The notes: generated by a model not told the origin, from the sequence alone. A stretch of DNA of 8,966 nucleotides from JBBRLG01 sp038231495 (GCA_038231495.1 JBBRLG010000300.1:1-8966); one strand, 5' to 3'. Numbered from the stretch's first letter, positions 1-5,661 are shown. Numbers and translations are program-made.

Positions 1-96
1 CCCGGATGGTCCCACCCGTTCCCATTCCGAACACGGCCGTTAAGCATCCGGGGCCGATGGTAGTCCTTCGCGGGCGAGAGTAGGTCATCGCCGGGG
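1..96 (+). rRNA. rrf: 5S ribosomal RNA, 3' part (5' end outside window)
   Basis: The first 96 bases match the conserved body and 3' end of bacterial 5S rRNA. The hallmark core CCCATTCCGAACACGG lies near 21-36, followed by GTTAAGC, then CGATGGTAGT and a GAGAGTAGGTC segment before the closing CGCCGGGG. The 5' strand of the terminal helix is missing, so the gene is cut by the window edge. A strong terminator follows within 10 nt, so this is the end of an rRNA operon, most likely 23S-5S to the left (inferred). The exact 3' processing site is uncertain by a few bases. Confidence 0.95.
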
Positions 97-102
97 TTTA
101 TC

Positions 103-141
103 AAACACCCCCTGGAGCAATCCAGGGGGTGTTTGTGTTTT
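103..141 (+). terminator. Intrinsic terminator of the rRNA operon
   Basis: A perfect 14-bp stem (103-116 with 121-134) encloses a GCAA tetraloop of the stable GNRA class. The stem begins AAACACCCCC and ends GGGGGTGTTT. The descending arm plus GTGTTTT provides a T-rich tail. Its position directly after 5S rRNA fits factor-independent termination of the rRNA transcript. The near-symmetrical A-rich and T-rich ends could also let it work on the other strand. Confidence 0.9.
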
Positions 142-194
142 GCCGCTTGCGGCTTTGCCTTCCCCGTGCGACAATGCAAAGCCGCAAGCGGCAA
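140..194. repeat. GCCGCTTGCGGC palindrome, copy 1 (long loop)
   Basis: An inverted repeat with 19-bp perfect arms (140-158 and 176-194) and a 17-nt loop. The left arm contains GCCGCTTGCGGCTTTGC and the right arm its reverse complement. Each arm also holds a smaller palindrome, GCCGC-TT-GCGGC. The same arm recurs at 1936-1978 and 3441-3476, with a variant at 5590-5635. This copy sits between the rRNA terminator and the ferredoxin gene. It has the longest loop of the family and may be a decayed or expanded copy. Confidence 0.9.
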
Positions 195-209
195 TTCGGG
201 GACCAATTC

Positions 210-599
210 ATGTCCGATAGGCGCGAGCAACTCGAAACCGTCGCGGCGAAGCTCGGCATCGGCTCCTACAAACGCCACGTCCTCCTTTGCACCGGCCCAA
301 ATTGCTGCACTCCCGATGAAGGGATGCAGGCGTGGGACGTGCTTAAAGCGCAGATCAAGGAACACGGCCTCGGCACCGGCGAGCACGCCTGTTACCGCTC
401 GAAAGTCGGTTGCCTGCGCATTTGTGTCCACGGTCCAACGATGGTGGTATACCCGGAAGGGACGTGGTATCACGGCATGACCGCCGACAAGATTCCGCCC
501 TTCGTCCGCCAGCATCTCCTCGAAGGCAAACCGATTTCGGACTGGGTCTTTGCCCAAAACCAACTTCCTCCCGCTGCCGAAGAGACGACCGATGAATAA
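210..599 (+). CDS. (2Fe-2S) ferredoxin, thioredoxin-like fold
   Basis: A 129-aa protein resembling the thioredoxin-like [2Fe-2S] ferredoxins. Cluster ligands are apparent in CTGPNCC (residues 27-33) and in GCLRICVHGP (67-76), where C68 and C72 form the second Cys pair. The following VVYPEGTWY (79-87) is typical of the family. C61 is an extra cysteine. The likely role is cytoplasmic electron transfer; no partner is identified. The start chosen is ATG 210, preceded at 7 nt by GGGGA. The reading frame stays open upstream to 129, but that extension would translate the rRNA terminator and the palindrome, so it is rejected. The stop codon overlaps the start of the glycerate kinase gene, which implies co-transcription and coupling. 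The link between the two activities is unknown. Confidence 0.88.
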   Translation: MSDRREQLETVAAKLGIGSYKRHVLLCTGPNCCTPDEGMQAWDVLKAQIKEHGLGTGEHACYRSKVGCLRICVHGPTMVVYPEGTWYHGMTADKIPPFVRQHLLEGKPISDWVFAQNQLPPAAEETTDE

Positions 600-1935
600 G
601 CCGATGGCCGGTGCTGCCAATTTGCGCGAACAGGCTCGCGCCATCTGGCAGGCTGCCGTCGCCGCGGTCGATCCGTTTGAGTTGGTAGGTAAGGCACTGA
701 CTAACCCGCCAGCAGAACTTCGCCAGGCGCTTGAGGGTGATGGTCGCATCCTGATCGTCGGCGGCGGCAAGGCGGGGGCCGCAATGGCCGCGGGTGTGGA
801 AGCCGCGCTGCCGAACCAACTCGAGCGCGTTCGCGGAATCGTGAACGTCCCTGCCGAGAGTGTCCGACCTCTGAAAGCTATCCGGCTGCATGCCGCCCGA
901 TCCGCCGGCACCAACCAACCAACAAGCGATGGTGTTGCCGGTGTTCAAGACATTCTCGCCCTGGTTCGTTCTGCCGGTCCCAACGACGTTTGCCTTTGCC
1001 TGCTGAGCGGCGGCGGCTCCGCCCTGCTGCCGGCACCCGCCGACGGCATTACCCTCGCCGACAAGCAACAGGTCACGCTCCTTCTGCACGGCTGCGGCGC
1101 GGCCATCGACGACATGAACTGCGTCCGCAAGCACCTGTCCGCGATCAAGGGCGGCCGGCTCGCCCAGGCGTTTGCGGGCCGGCAATTGGTCAGCCTCATC
1201 CTTTCCGACGTGATCGGCGACCCCCTCGACGTGATCGCATCCGGACCAACCGCCGCCGACCCGACCACCTTTGCCGACGCGCTTGCCGTCCTCGGTCGTT
1301 ACAATCTCCGGGCCAAGGTTGCACCCGCCGTTGTCGCCCATCTGGAACGCGGCCGCGCCGGCGCGTTGCCGGAAACGCTTAAATCATTGTCGACTTCCGT
1401 TCACAACCTGGTTCTCGGCAACAATGCCAAGGCACTCGCCGCCGCCCGGTCCGCCGCGGAGATGCTCGGCTATCGCGTGCTCAACCTCGGCTCGTTTATC
1501 GAGGGCGAGACGCGGCAAGTGGCCACCGTCCTTGCCGGGATCGTGCGCAGCCTGCGCGCGGACGCCCAGCCGCTGGCATCGCCGGTTTGCCTTTTGTGCG
1601 GCGGCGAAACGACCGTCACGCTGGGCACCGAACCCGGTCGCGGCGGCCGTAACCAGGAATTCGTGCTGGCGATGGCACTGAAGCTGGGCACAACCGGCAT
1701 GCGCAGCGTTGTCATCCTGAGTGGCGGTACCGACGGCGAGGACGGCCCCACCGACGCCGCCGGCGCGATCGCCGACGCCGGGACTTTGACGCGGGCCACT
1801 GCTAACGGCTTGTCACCGAGCGACCATCTGGACCGGCACGACGCCTACCCGTTCTTCGAGGCGACCGGCGACCTGCTCAAGACCGGGCTGACGGGCACGA
1901 ACGTGATGGATGTCCGGGTAATCCTCATTGTCTGA
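592..1935 (+). CDS. Glycerate 2-kinase (MOFRL/DUF4147 family)
   Basis: A 447-aa protein with the two-domain layout of class II glycerate kinases (GckA/TtuD-like), which phosphorylate D-glycerate with ATP to 2-phosphoglycerate. The N-terminal domain shows ILIVGGGKAG (53-62, with the conserved Lys at 60), LSGGGSALL (138-146), the segment from MNCVRKH to KGGRL (175-190) and SDVIGDPLDVIASGPT. The C-terminal MOFRL domain shows CGGETTV (336-342), GRGGRNQEF and SGGTDGEDGPTDAAGA (377-392). Length is normal for the family. ATG 592 overlaps the ferredoxin stop by 8 nt (ATGAATAA), the usual sign of translational coupling. ATG 604 is an alternative, and neither has a strong Shine-Dalgarno. A phosphoglycolate-phosphatase-like HAD gene lies 5 kb away, which is compatible with glycolate/glycerate salvage but not evidence for it. 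A palindrome begins directly after the stop. Confidence 0.93.
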   Translation: MNKPMAGAANLREQARAIWQAAVAAVDPFELVGKALTNPPAELRQALEGDGRILIVGGGKAGAAMAAGVEAALPNQLERVRGIVNVPAESVRPLKAIRLHAARSAGTNQPTSDGVAGVQDILALVRSAGPNDVCLCLLSGGGSALLPAPADGITLADKQQVTLLLHGCGAAIDDMNCVRKHLSAIKGGRLAQAFAGRQLVSLILSDVIGDPLDVIASGPTAADPTTFADALAVLGRYNLRAKVAPAVVAHLERGRAGALPETLKSLSTSVHNLVLGNNAKALAAARSAAEMLGYRVLNLGSFIEGETRQVATVLAGIVRSLRADAQPLASPVCLLCGGETTVTLGTEPGRGGRNQEFVLAMALKLGTTGMRSVVILSGGTDGEDGPTDAAGAIADAGTLTRATANGLSPSDHLDRHDAYPFFEATGDLLKTGLTGTNVMDVRVILIV

Positions 1936-1978
1936 GCCGCTTGCGGCTTTGCATTTGGAATGCAAAGCCGCAAGCGGC
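1936..1978. repeat. GCCGCTTGCGGC palindrome, copy 2
   Basis: A 20-bp perfect inverted repeat (1936-1955 with 1959-1978) with a 3-nt loop, starting at the base after the glycerate kinase stop codon. The arm is GCCGCTTGCGGCTTTGCA followed by TT. It lies between two convergent genes, so it could act as a bidirectional terminator. There is no T-run after it in either direction, so intrinsic termination would be imperfect. Confidence 0.92.
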
Positions 1979-1990
1979 GGTGTTGTTCCG

Positions 1991-2176
1991 TCAACCCCTG
2001 CTCGCAGCCCGCGTGTTCTCGTCGGCGACGTACTTCTTGAACGCCTCCATCTGGTACGAAATGAACAAGAAGGAGTGGTGCAGTGCAAGGTATTCCGGGT
2101 TGGTCGGGTCGTCCTCGTCCTGGTATTCCTTGCGCAGCTCGTTGAGTTTCGACAAAAGCTGCTCCGCGGTCAACAT
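1991..2176 (-). CDS. Small hypothetical acidic protein, 61 aa
   Basis: A 61-aa protein on the minus strand beginning MLTAEQLLSKLNELRKEYQD. It is hydrophilic and mostly helical in appearance, with an acidic stretch DEDDPTNPEY and a C-terminal half rich in aromatics (LHHSFLFISYQMEAFKKYV). There is no signal peptide or membrane segment, and I recognise no family. It is judged real because a strong Shine-Dalgarno GGAGGTG (2182-2188) sits 5 nt before the ATG and it fills the gap between genes without overlap. It is convergent with glycerate kinase and divergent from lipA. A lone palindrome half-arm lies in its presumed 5' leader. It could be a small adaptor or dimerising protein, but nothing in the sequence fixes its role. 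Confidence 0.75.
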   Translation of the reverse strand: MLTAEQLLSKLNELRKEYQDEDDPTNPEYLALHHSFLFISYQMEAFKKYVADENTRAASRG

Positions 2177-2194
2177 GGTGGCACCTCCGGCTTT

Positions 2195-2211
2195 GCCGCT
2201 TGCGGCGTTGC
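2195..2211. repeat. Lone half-arm of the palindrome family
   Basis: GCCGCTTGCGGCGTTGC matches one arm of the palindromes, without the second arm nearby. Its core GCCGCTTGCGGC is that of copies 1-3, while its tail GTTGC is that of the variant copy at 5590-5635, so it is a mixed type. It can still form a 5-bp mini-hairpin with a TT loop. It lies in the leader of the 61-aa gene, just upstream of its Shine-Dalgarno. Confidence 0.7.
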
Positions 2212-2227
2212 GAACCGATTCCCTATC

Positions 2228-2233
2228 ATCATA
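2228..2233 (-). promoter_or_regulatory. Candidate -10 element for the 61-aa gene
   Basis: On the minus strand this reads TATGAT, a near-consensus -10 hexamer, about 50 nt upstream of the 61-aa start codon. A similar TATGAT lies at the same distance before the TPR gene at the right end of the window. No matching -35 was found at 16-18 nt, so the call is weak. Confidence 0.25.
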
Positions 2234-2308
2234 GAACGGCCACCGTCGCCCGGCGTGACTAAACTAGCAATGGCCGACCGCCCGACCTTTGCCGTAAAGG
2301 CTGTGTGC

Positions 2309-3214
2309 ATGATACCCCTACCGACGCTCGATCCCGCCGCCCCCGTCCGCCGACTGCCGTCGTGGCTGAAGCGCAAGCTGCCGCACGGCAACGGCAACTT
2401 CTATACGCAAGAGTTGCTCCGCGAACTGCGCCTGGAAACGGTCTGTGAAAACGCCCGCTGTCCCAACCGGCCCGAATGCTATTCGCGCCGCACTGCGACG
2501 TTCATGATTCTCGGCAACGTCTGCACCCGGCCCTGCGGCTTCTGCTCGGTCGTCAAAGGCGCGCCCGAAGCACTCGAAGACGACGAACCGGCCCGCGTCG
2601 CCGAGGCGGCGCACCGGCTGGGACTGCGCCACGTCGTCATCACGTCGGTGACGCGCGACGACCTGCCCGACGGCGGCGCGGACCAATTCCGCCGTTGCAT
2701 CGTCGCCGTGCGCGAGCGCACCGGTGCCGCGGTCGAGGTGTTGACGCCGGACTTCCTCGGCGACCTGGCCGCGGTCGATACGGTGCTTGCGGCGCGGCCC
2801 GAAGTCTACAACCACAACATGGAAACGGTGCCGCGGCTGTACAAGAAGGCGCGCGGCCGGGCATCGTACCAGCGCAGCCTCGACCTCCTGGCCCACGTTC
2901 GGCGTCAGGTGCCGGCGACGGTGACGAAGAGCGGTCTGATGCTCGGCCTGGGCGAAACGACGGAAGAGTTGTTTGAGGTGCTGGCCGACCTGCGGGCGGT
3001 GGACTGCGACACGTTGACGCTGGGCCAATACCTGGCGCCGACGCTGAAGCACATTCCGGTGGCGCGGTACGTCCGGCCGGAGGAGTTCGACGAATTGGCG
3101 GTGCTGGCGCGGTCGTTGGGTTTCAAGAAGGTGGTGGCGGGGCCGTTCGTGCGGTCGAGTTACCACGCCGACGAGATGGTGGGCGACCATGTACACGCCG
3201 GTTCTCCTGCCTGA
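2309..3214 (+). CDS. lipA: Lipoyl synthase (radical SAM)
   Basis: A 301-aa protein with all LipA hallmarks. The auxiliary [4Fe-4S] cluster motif C-x4-C-x5-C is CENARCPNRPEC (residues 46-57). The radical SAM motif C-x3-C-x2-C is CTRPCGFC (72-79). The conserved C-terminal RSSYHADE supplies the serine that ligates the auxiliary cluster. It inserts two sulfurs into protein-bound octanoyl groups to make the lipoyl cofactor of 2-oxoacid dehydrogenases and GcvH. The family length is about 300 aa. ATG 2309 is chosen because AAAGG (2296-2300) lies 8 nt upstream. ATG 2270 would add 13 residues without a Shine-Dalgarno, and the frame is open further upstream only by chance through the palindrome. The 3' end overlaps the lipoyl-like gene by 26 nt. 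No lipB is present in this window. Confidence 0.97.
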   Translation: MIPLPTLDPAAPVRRLPSWLKRKLPHGNGNFYTQELLRELRLETVCENARCPNRPECYSRRTATFMILGNVCTRPCGFCSVVKGAPEALEDDEPARVAEAAHRLGLRHVVITSVTRDDLPDGGADQFRRCIVAVRERTGAAVEVLTPDFLGDLAAVDTVLAARPEVYNHNMETVPRLYKKARGRASYQRSLDLLAHVRRQVPATVTKSGLMLGLGETTEELFEVLADLRAVDCDTLTLGQYLAPTLKHIPVARYVRPEEFDELAVLARSLGFKKVVAGPFVRSSYHADEMVGDHVHAGSPA

Positions 3215-3434
3215 CCTGGGGGCGGCCCCGGTGGTCCTCAGCCTGTGGTTTGCCGGCGTCGGCGACACGGTGTTCGAGGGTGAACGACTGGTCGAGGTGC
3301 TGGTCGCCGGCGCGACGTTCGACGTGTCGGCCCCGGTTTCCGGCAAACTTGTGGAACGGACGGCGTTCCCCCGCGACGTGCTGCAACCGCGGCAGGTTCT
3401 CGGCGTGTTGGAAATGGAAACCGAGGTGGCATAG
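3189..3434 (+). CDS. Lipoyl/biotinyl-domain-like protein lacking the target lysine
   Basis: An 81-aa protein, the size of a single lipoyl domain. It follows the fold's consensus: N-terminal LLPDLG (6-11), GDTVFEGERLVEV (25-37), then APVSGKL (48-54). Aligning on E-V and A-P-V-S-G, the place of the usual D-K-A triad is A40-G41-A42, so the lysine that carries lipoate or biotin is a glycine. The only lysine is K53, after the APVSG turn. The second G-D-x-V-x-x-G repeat is also altered (FPRDVLQPRQVLG). The domain should therefore fold like a carrier but cannot be lipoylated in the normal way. It starts inside lipA (26-nt overlap, no clear Shine-Dalgarno), so it is probably translated by coupling to lipA. 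Possible roles are a LipA-binding regulator, a scaffold, or a relic of a carrier protein. Confidence 0.8.
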   Translation: MYTPVLLPDLGAAPVVLSLWFAGVGDTVFEGERLVEVLVAGATFDVSAPVSGKLVERTAFPRDVLQPRQVLGVLEMETEVA

Positions 3435-3440
3435 GTAGCA

Positions 3441-3476
3441 TTGCCGCTTGCGGCTTTGCAAAGCCGCAAGCGGCAA
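3441..3476. repeat. GCCGCTTGCGGC palindrome, copy 3 (perfect, loopless)
   Basis: A perfect 36-bp palindrome of two 18-nt arms with no spacer, the arm being TTGCCGCTTGCGGCTTTG. It begins 6 nt after the stop of the lipoyl-like gene and ends 26 nt before tmk. It is preceded by GGTAGCAT (3434-3441), an octamer also found at 5564-5571 upstream of the variant copy. No T-run follows, so a terminator role is not evident. Confidence 0.95.
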
Positions 3477-3502
3477 GCCAATTATCCCAGACAATCCCAG
3501 CC

Positions 3503-4135
3503 ATGGCGCGCGGCCTCTTCTTCTCCCTGGACGGCCTGGACGGCTGCGGCAAATCGACGCAGTGCCGATTGCTCGCCGACCACCTGCGCGCTAAAGGCTT
3601 GCGCGTCACCACCTGCGTCGATCCCGGTGGCACCGTTCTCGGCGCGCAGCTCCGCGACATCCTTCTGCACCACCATCAGGTCATGGCACCGGCGTGCGAA
3701 GCGCTCCTGTTCATGGCCAGCCGCGCTCAGGTCGTCAACGAGGTCATCCGCCCCGCCCTGGAATCAGGTCAAATCGTGGTGTCTGACCGATACCTGTTGG
3801 CGAACGTCGTCTACCAGGGCCACGCCGGCGGACTCGACCCGGAACAGCTTTGGCAAGTCGGCGAACTGTCCACTGGCGGCCTCAATCCCGATTTGACGAT
3901 AGTTCTCGACCTACCTGTGGCGAAGGCCGCCGCCCGCCGGGATGGTCCGGCCGATCGCGTCGAGAGCCGGGGGCCGGAGTATCACGCGCGCGTCCGCAAG
4001 GGCTTTCTGCGCGAAGCCGAACGGCACGGGGAGCGCATGTGCGTCATCGAGGCGGACCAACCGCCGGAGGTCGTGTTCCGGGCGATTTGTCGGGAAGTCG
4101 AGAAGTTCGATTTGCAGGTCGCCAAAGGCTCATAA
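3503..4135 (+). CDS. tmk: Thymidylate kinase
   Basis: A 210-aa dTMP kinase, which makes dTDP from dTMP with ATP in the cytoplasm. It has the P-loop GLDGCGKST (residues 11-19), the DRY motif (95-97) and a C-terminal LID segment with RRDGPADRVESR followed by EYHARVRKGFL. Length is typical. The P-loop lacks the catalytic Arg of type I enzymes and the LID is Arg-rich, so it looks like the bacterial type II form. The usual REPGGT dTMP-site motif reads VDPGGT (39-44), a variation at the Arg and Glu positions. ATG 3503 is the only sensible start, giving a short N-terminus before the first beta strand. No clear Shine-Dalgarno precedes it. holB follows 14 nt after the stop, a common tmk-holB pairing. 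Confidence 0.95.
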   Translation: MARGLFFSLDGLDGCGKSTQCRLLADHLRAKGLRVTTCVDPGGTVLGAQLRDILLHHHQVMAPACEALLFMASRAQVVNEVIRPALESGQIVVSDRYLLANVVYQGHAGGLDPEQLWQVGELSTGGLNPDLTIVLDLPVAKAAARRDGPADRVESRGPEYHARVRKGFLREAERHGERMCVIEADQPPEVVFRAICREVEKFDLQVAKGS

Positions 4136-4137
4136 TC

Positions 4138-4152
4138 GGGAGAAGCACGTTG
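4138..4152 (+). promoter_or_regulatory. Ribosome binding site and TTG start of holB
   Basis: GGGAG (4138-4142) lies 7 nt before TTG 4150. No ATG or GTG is available near the expected N-terminus of the delta' fold, so this site decides the start. It begins 2 nt after the tmk stop codon, which suggests re-initiation by ribosomes leaving tmk. Confidence 0.75.
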
Positions 4153-5169
4153 GCCTGGCAGCGGGTTCGCGGACACGAGCGCCTGGTCGCGGGATTTCGC
4201 CGTGCGGTTCGGCGCGGCCGGCTGGCGCACGCCTACCTGTTCATCGGCGCGGCCGGCATCGGCAAACGGCTGTTCGCCGTCGAACTGGCGAAAGCCCTGC
4301 TCTGTGAGGACCCGCCGCCGGATTGGCCGTTGACCGCCTGCGACCGCTGTGCCGCCTGCGTCCAGGTCGAGGCGGGCACCCACCCTGATTTCCTCATCGC
4401 CGCCACGCCGCCAGAAAAGCACGAATTCCCCATCGAGTTGATGCGCGAAGTGTGCAACAATTTCCTGTTGAAGTCGGCCCGCGGTCACGGCAAGGTCGTG
4501 GTGATCGACGACGCCGACGATTTGAATGAAGAGTCGGCGAACTGCTTTCTCAAGACCCTGGAAGAGCCGCCGCCGGGTTCGGTGCTGATCCTCATCGGCG
4601 GCCACGCCGACCGGCAATTGCAAACGATCGTGTCGCGCTGCCAGGTCGTGCGGTTTGCCTCGCTGCCGCCGCATTTGGTCAACGACCTCCTGCGCGAACA
4701 GGGCATGGACGATGCGGCCCAGCGGGAACGGCTGGTGCAAGTAAGCGGCGGCAGTCCGGGGCTGGCCCTGGGGTTAGCCGACCCGGCGCTGTGGGAGTTT
4801 CGCCGGGTGCTGTTGGCCGGATTGACGGCGAAACAAGTCGATTCCGTCGGCCTGTCGAAGCAACTCATGGAGTTCGTCGAATCGGCCGGCAAGGAGTCGG
4901 CGGCCCAGCGGCAGCGGGCGCAACTCGTGCTGCGGCTGCTGATCGACTTCCTCGACGACGCGCTCTCGCTGAGTATCGACGGCCCCTTACGGCGTTCGGC
5001 CCCCGAAGACCGGCCGACGGTCGAGGCGCTGGCCCAGCGACTGGGAGCGGACCGCCTGGTGCGCCTGCTGGAGCGCTGCCTGGAGGCCGACGAGCAGATC
5101 GACCGCCGCGTGCAACTGGTGCTGACACTGGAAGCGGTGCTGGATGCGCTGGGGCGACAGGTCGCTTAA
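4150..5169 (+). CDS. holB: DNA polymerase III delta' subunit (clamp loader)
   Basis: A 339-aa AAA+ protein of the delta'/gamma-tau type, part of the complex that loads the sliding clamp. The N-terminus WQRVRGHERLVAGFRRAVRRG and LAHAYLFIGAAGIGKR give the RFC box and a Walker A-like loop (33-40). Cys 52, 64, 67 and 70 form the zinc module typical of the family and are followed by EAGTHPD. Walker B-like VVVIDDADDLNEESAN and the SRC motif in TIVSRCQVVRF follow. The loop ends GKR, not GKT/S, so ATP binding is unlikely; this is typical of delta', which is a stator, and argues against dnaX. The C-terminal third is helical and fits the collar domain. The TTG start gives MAWQRVRG. The ATG at 3850 in the same frame lies within tmk and is not used. 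The gene is downstream of tmk and convergent with the 98-aa gene. Confidence 0.92.
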   Translation: MAWQRVRGHERLVAGFRRAVRRGRLAHAYLFIGAAGIGKRLFAVELAKALLCEDPPPDWPLTACDRCAACVQVEAGTHPDFLIAATPPEKHEFPIELMREVCNNFLLKSARGHGKVVVIDDADDLNEESANCFLKTLEEPPPGSVLILIGGHADRQLQTIVSRCQVVRFASLPPHLVNDLLREQGMDDAAQRERLVQVSGGSPGLALGLADPALWEFRRVLLAGLTAKQVDSVGLSKQLMEFVESAGKESAAQRQRAQLVLRLLIDFLDDALSLSIDGPLRRSAPEDRPTVEALAQRLGADRLVRLLERCLEADEQIDRRVQLVLTLEAVLDALGRQVA

Positions 5170-5462
5170 CTTACCCATTCATTCGCAGTCCCCTTGAGGG
5201 CGACCCGTGCCTTCGATTTCAGGATGCCCAAAATGCTACCAACGCGGCTGTACGCCTCGACCTCCTCTTGCTCGGCCGACGTGAGTGTTCGGTTTCTTGC
5301 CTTTTCAGCCAACGCGCGCATCCGGGTCTGGTCCACTTTCGGAAACTTTAGTCCGAGGATGGCACGGGCTGCCTCCGGAGAGCAGGTCCCATCCATCGGT
5401 CCGAGGAGTCGGCCCCAAAGGGCATTGTCGGTTAAACTTATGCGCTCGTTTCGCGTTCGCAT
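5166..5462 (-). CDS. Conserved-looking hypothetical protein, 98 aa
   Basis: A 98-aa minus-strand protein that is basic and helical, with no signal peptide or membrane segment. It contains SPEAARAILGLKFP (about residues 27-40), then DQTRMRALAEKAR, then LTSAEQEEVEAYSRVG and a C-terminal LGILKSKARVALK. This pattern (ARxIL, an RM-x-LA-x-K helix, LTxxEQ and YxRVGxxLxxLxSKA) resembles a small protein type common in planctomycetes; that is a memory-based resemblance, not a search. Function is unknown. ATG 5462 is chosen because GGAGG (5470-5474) lies 7 nt upstream. An in-frame extension to 5684 would run through a palindrome and is rejected. Its TAA stop shares the bases TTAA with the holB stop, so the two converge with a 4-nt overlap. 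Confidence 0.82.
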   Translation of the reverse strand: MRTRNERISLTDNALWGRLLGPMDGTCSPEAARAILGLKFPKVDQTRMRALAEKARNRTLTSAEQEEVEAYSRVGSILGILKSKARVALKGTANEWVS

Positions 5463-5589
5463 CGTATTTCCTCCAAGCTTTTTGCCATTCTCCCCGGTTC
5501 TCCTTGCACACGCAAGTGCGGATACTTGGTAAAAAACCTTGTCGCGTGGCGCGGGACGGCGCTGGTAGCATGGTTGGTGATGGGCGGGA

Positions 5590-5635
5590 ATTGCCGCTGG
5601 CGGCGTTGCGCGAACGCAACGCCGCCAGCGGCAAT
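5590..5635. repeat. Palindrome family, variant copy (GCCGCTGGCGGCGTTGCG arm)
   Basis: A 21-bp perfect inverted repeat (5590-5610 with 5615-5635) with a CGAA loop, which reads TTCG on the other strand. Relative to copies 1-3, the arm has GCTGGCGGCGTTGC in place of GCTTGCGGCTTTGC, with matching changes in the other arm so pairing is kept. It sits in the divergent gap between the 98-aa gene and the sugar isomerase, a place where a terminator is not expected. The octamer GGTAGCAT occurs upstream at 5564-5571. Confidence 0.92.
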
Positions 5636-5661
5636 ACGCCTGTCCGGTAAGGGGAGCAGAC

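Noticed and set aside
129..209. An N-terminal extension of the ferredoxin
   Set aside because: It begins inside the rRNA terminator and encodes the palindrome, while a good Shine-Dalgarno precedes ATG 210.
355..1341. A 328-aa open frame on the minus strand opposite the glycerate kinase gene
   Set aside because: It is antisense to a gene with complete family motifs, its protein is low-complexity with no domain, and it is a typical GC-rich shadow frame.
1928..2308. An N-terminal extension of lipA starting near the glycerate kinase stop
   Set aside because: It would translate a palindrome and the antisense of the 61-aa gene, and LipA's usual length fits the 2309 start.
2318..3481. A 387-aa minus-strand open frame opposite lipA and the lipoyl-like gene
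   Set aside because: It runs through the palindrome and has Arg/His/Gln-rich composition typical of the antisense of GC-rich genes, while lipA on the other strand is certain.
4150..5169. holB considered as dnaX (gamma/tau)
   Set aside because: The Walker A-like loop ends GKR without Thr/Ser, the length is 339 aa with no tau extension, and the gene follows tmk, all of which favour delta'.
140..5635. The palindromes considered as a CRISPR array
   Set aside because: Copies are kilobases apart with genes between them, and there are no regular spacers or cas genes.
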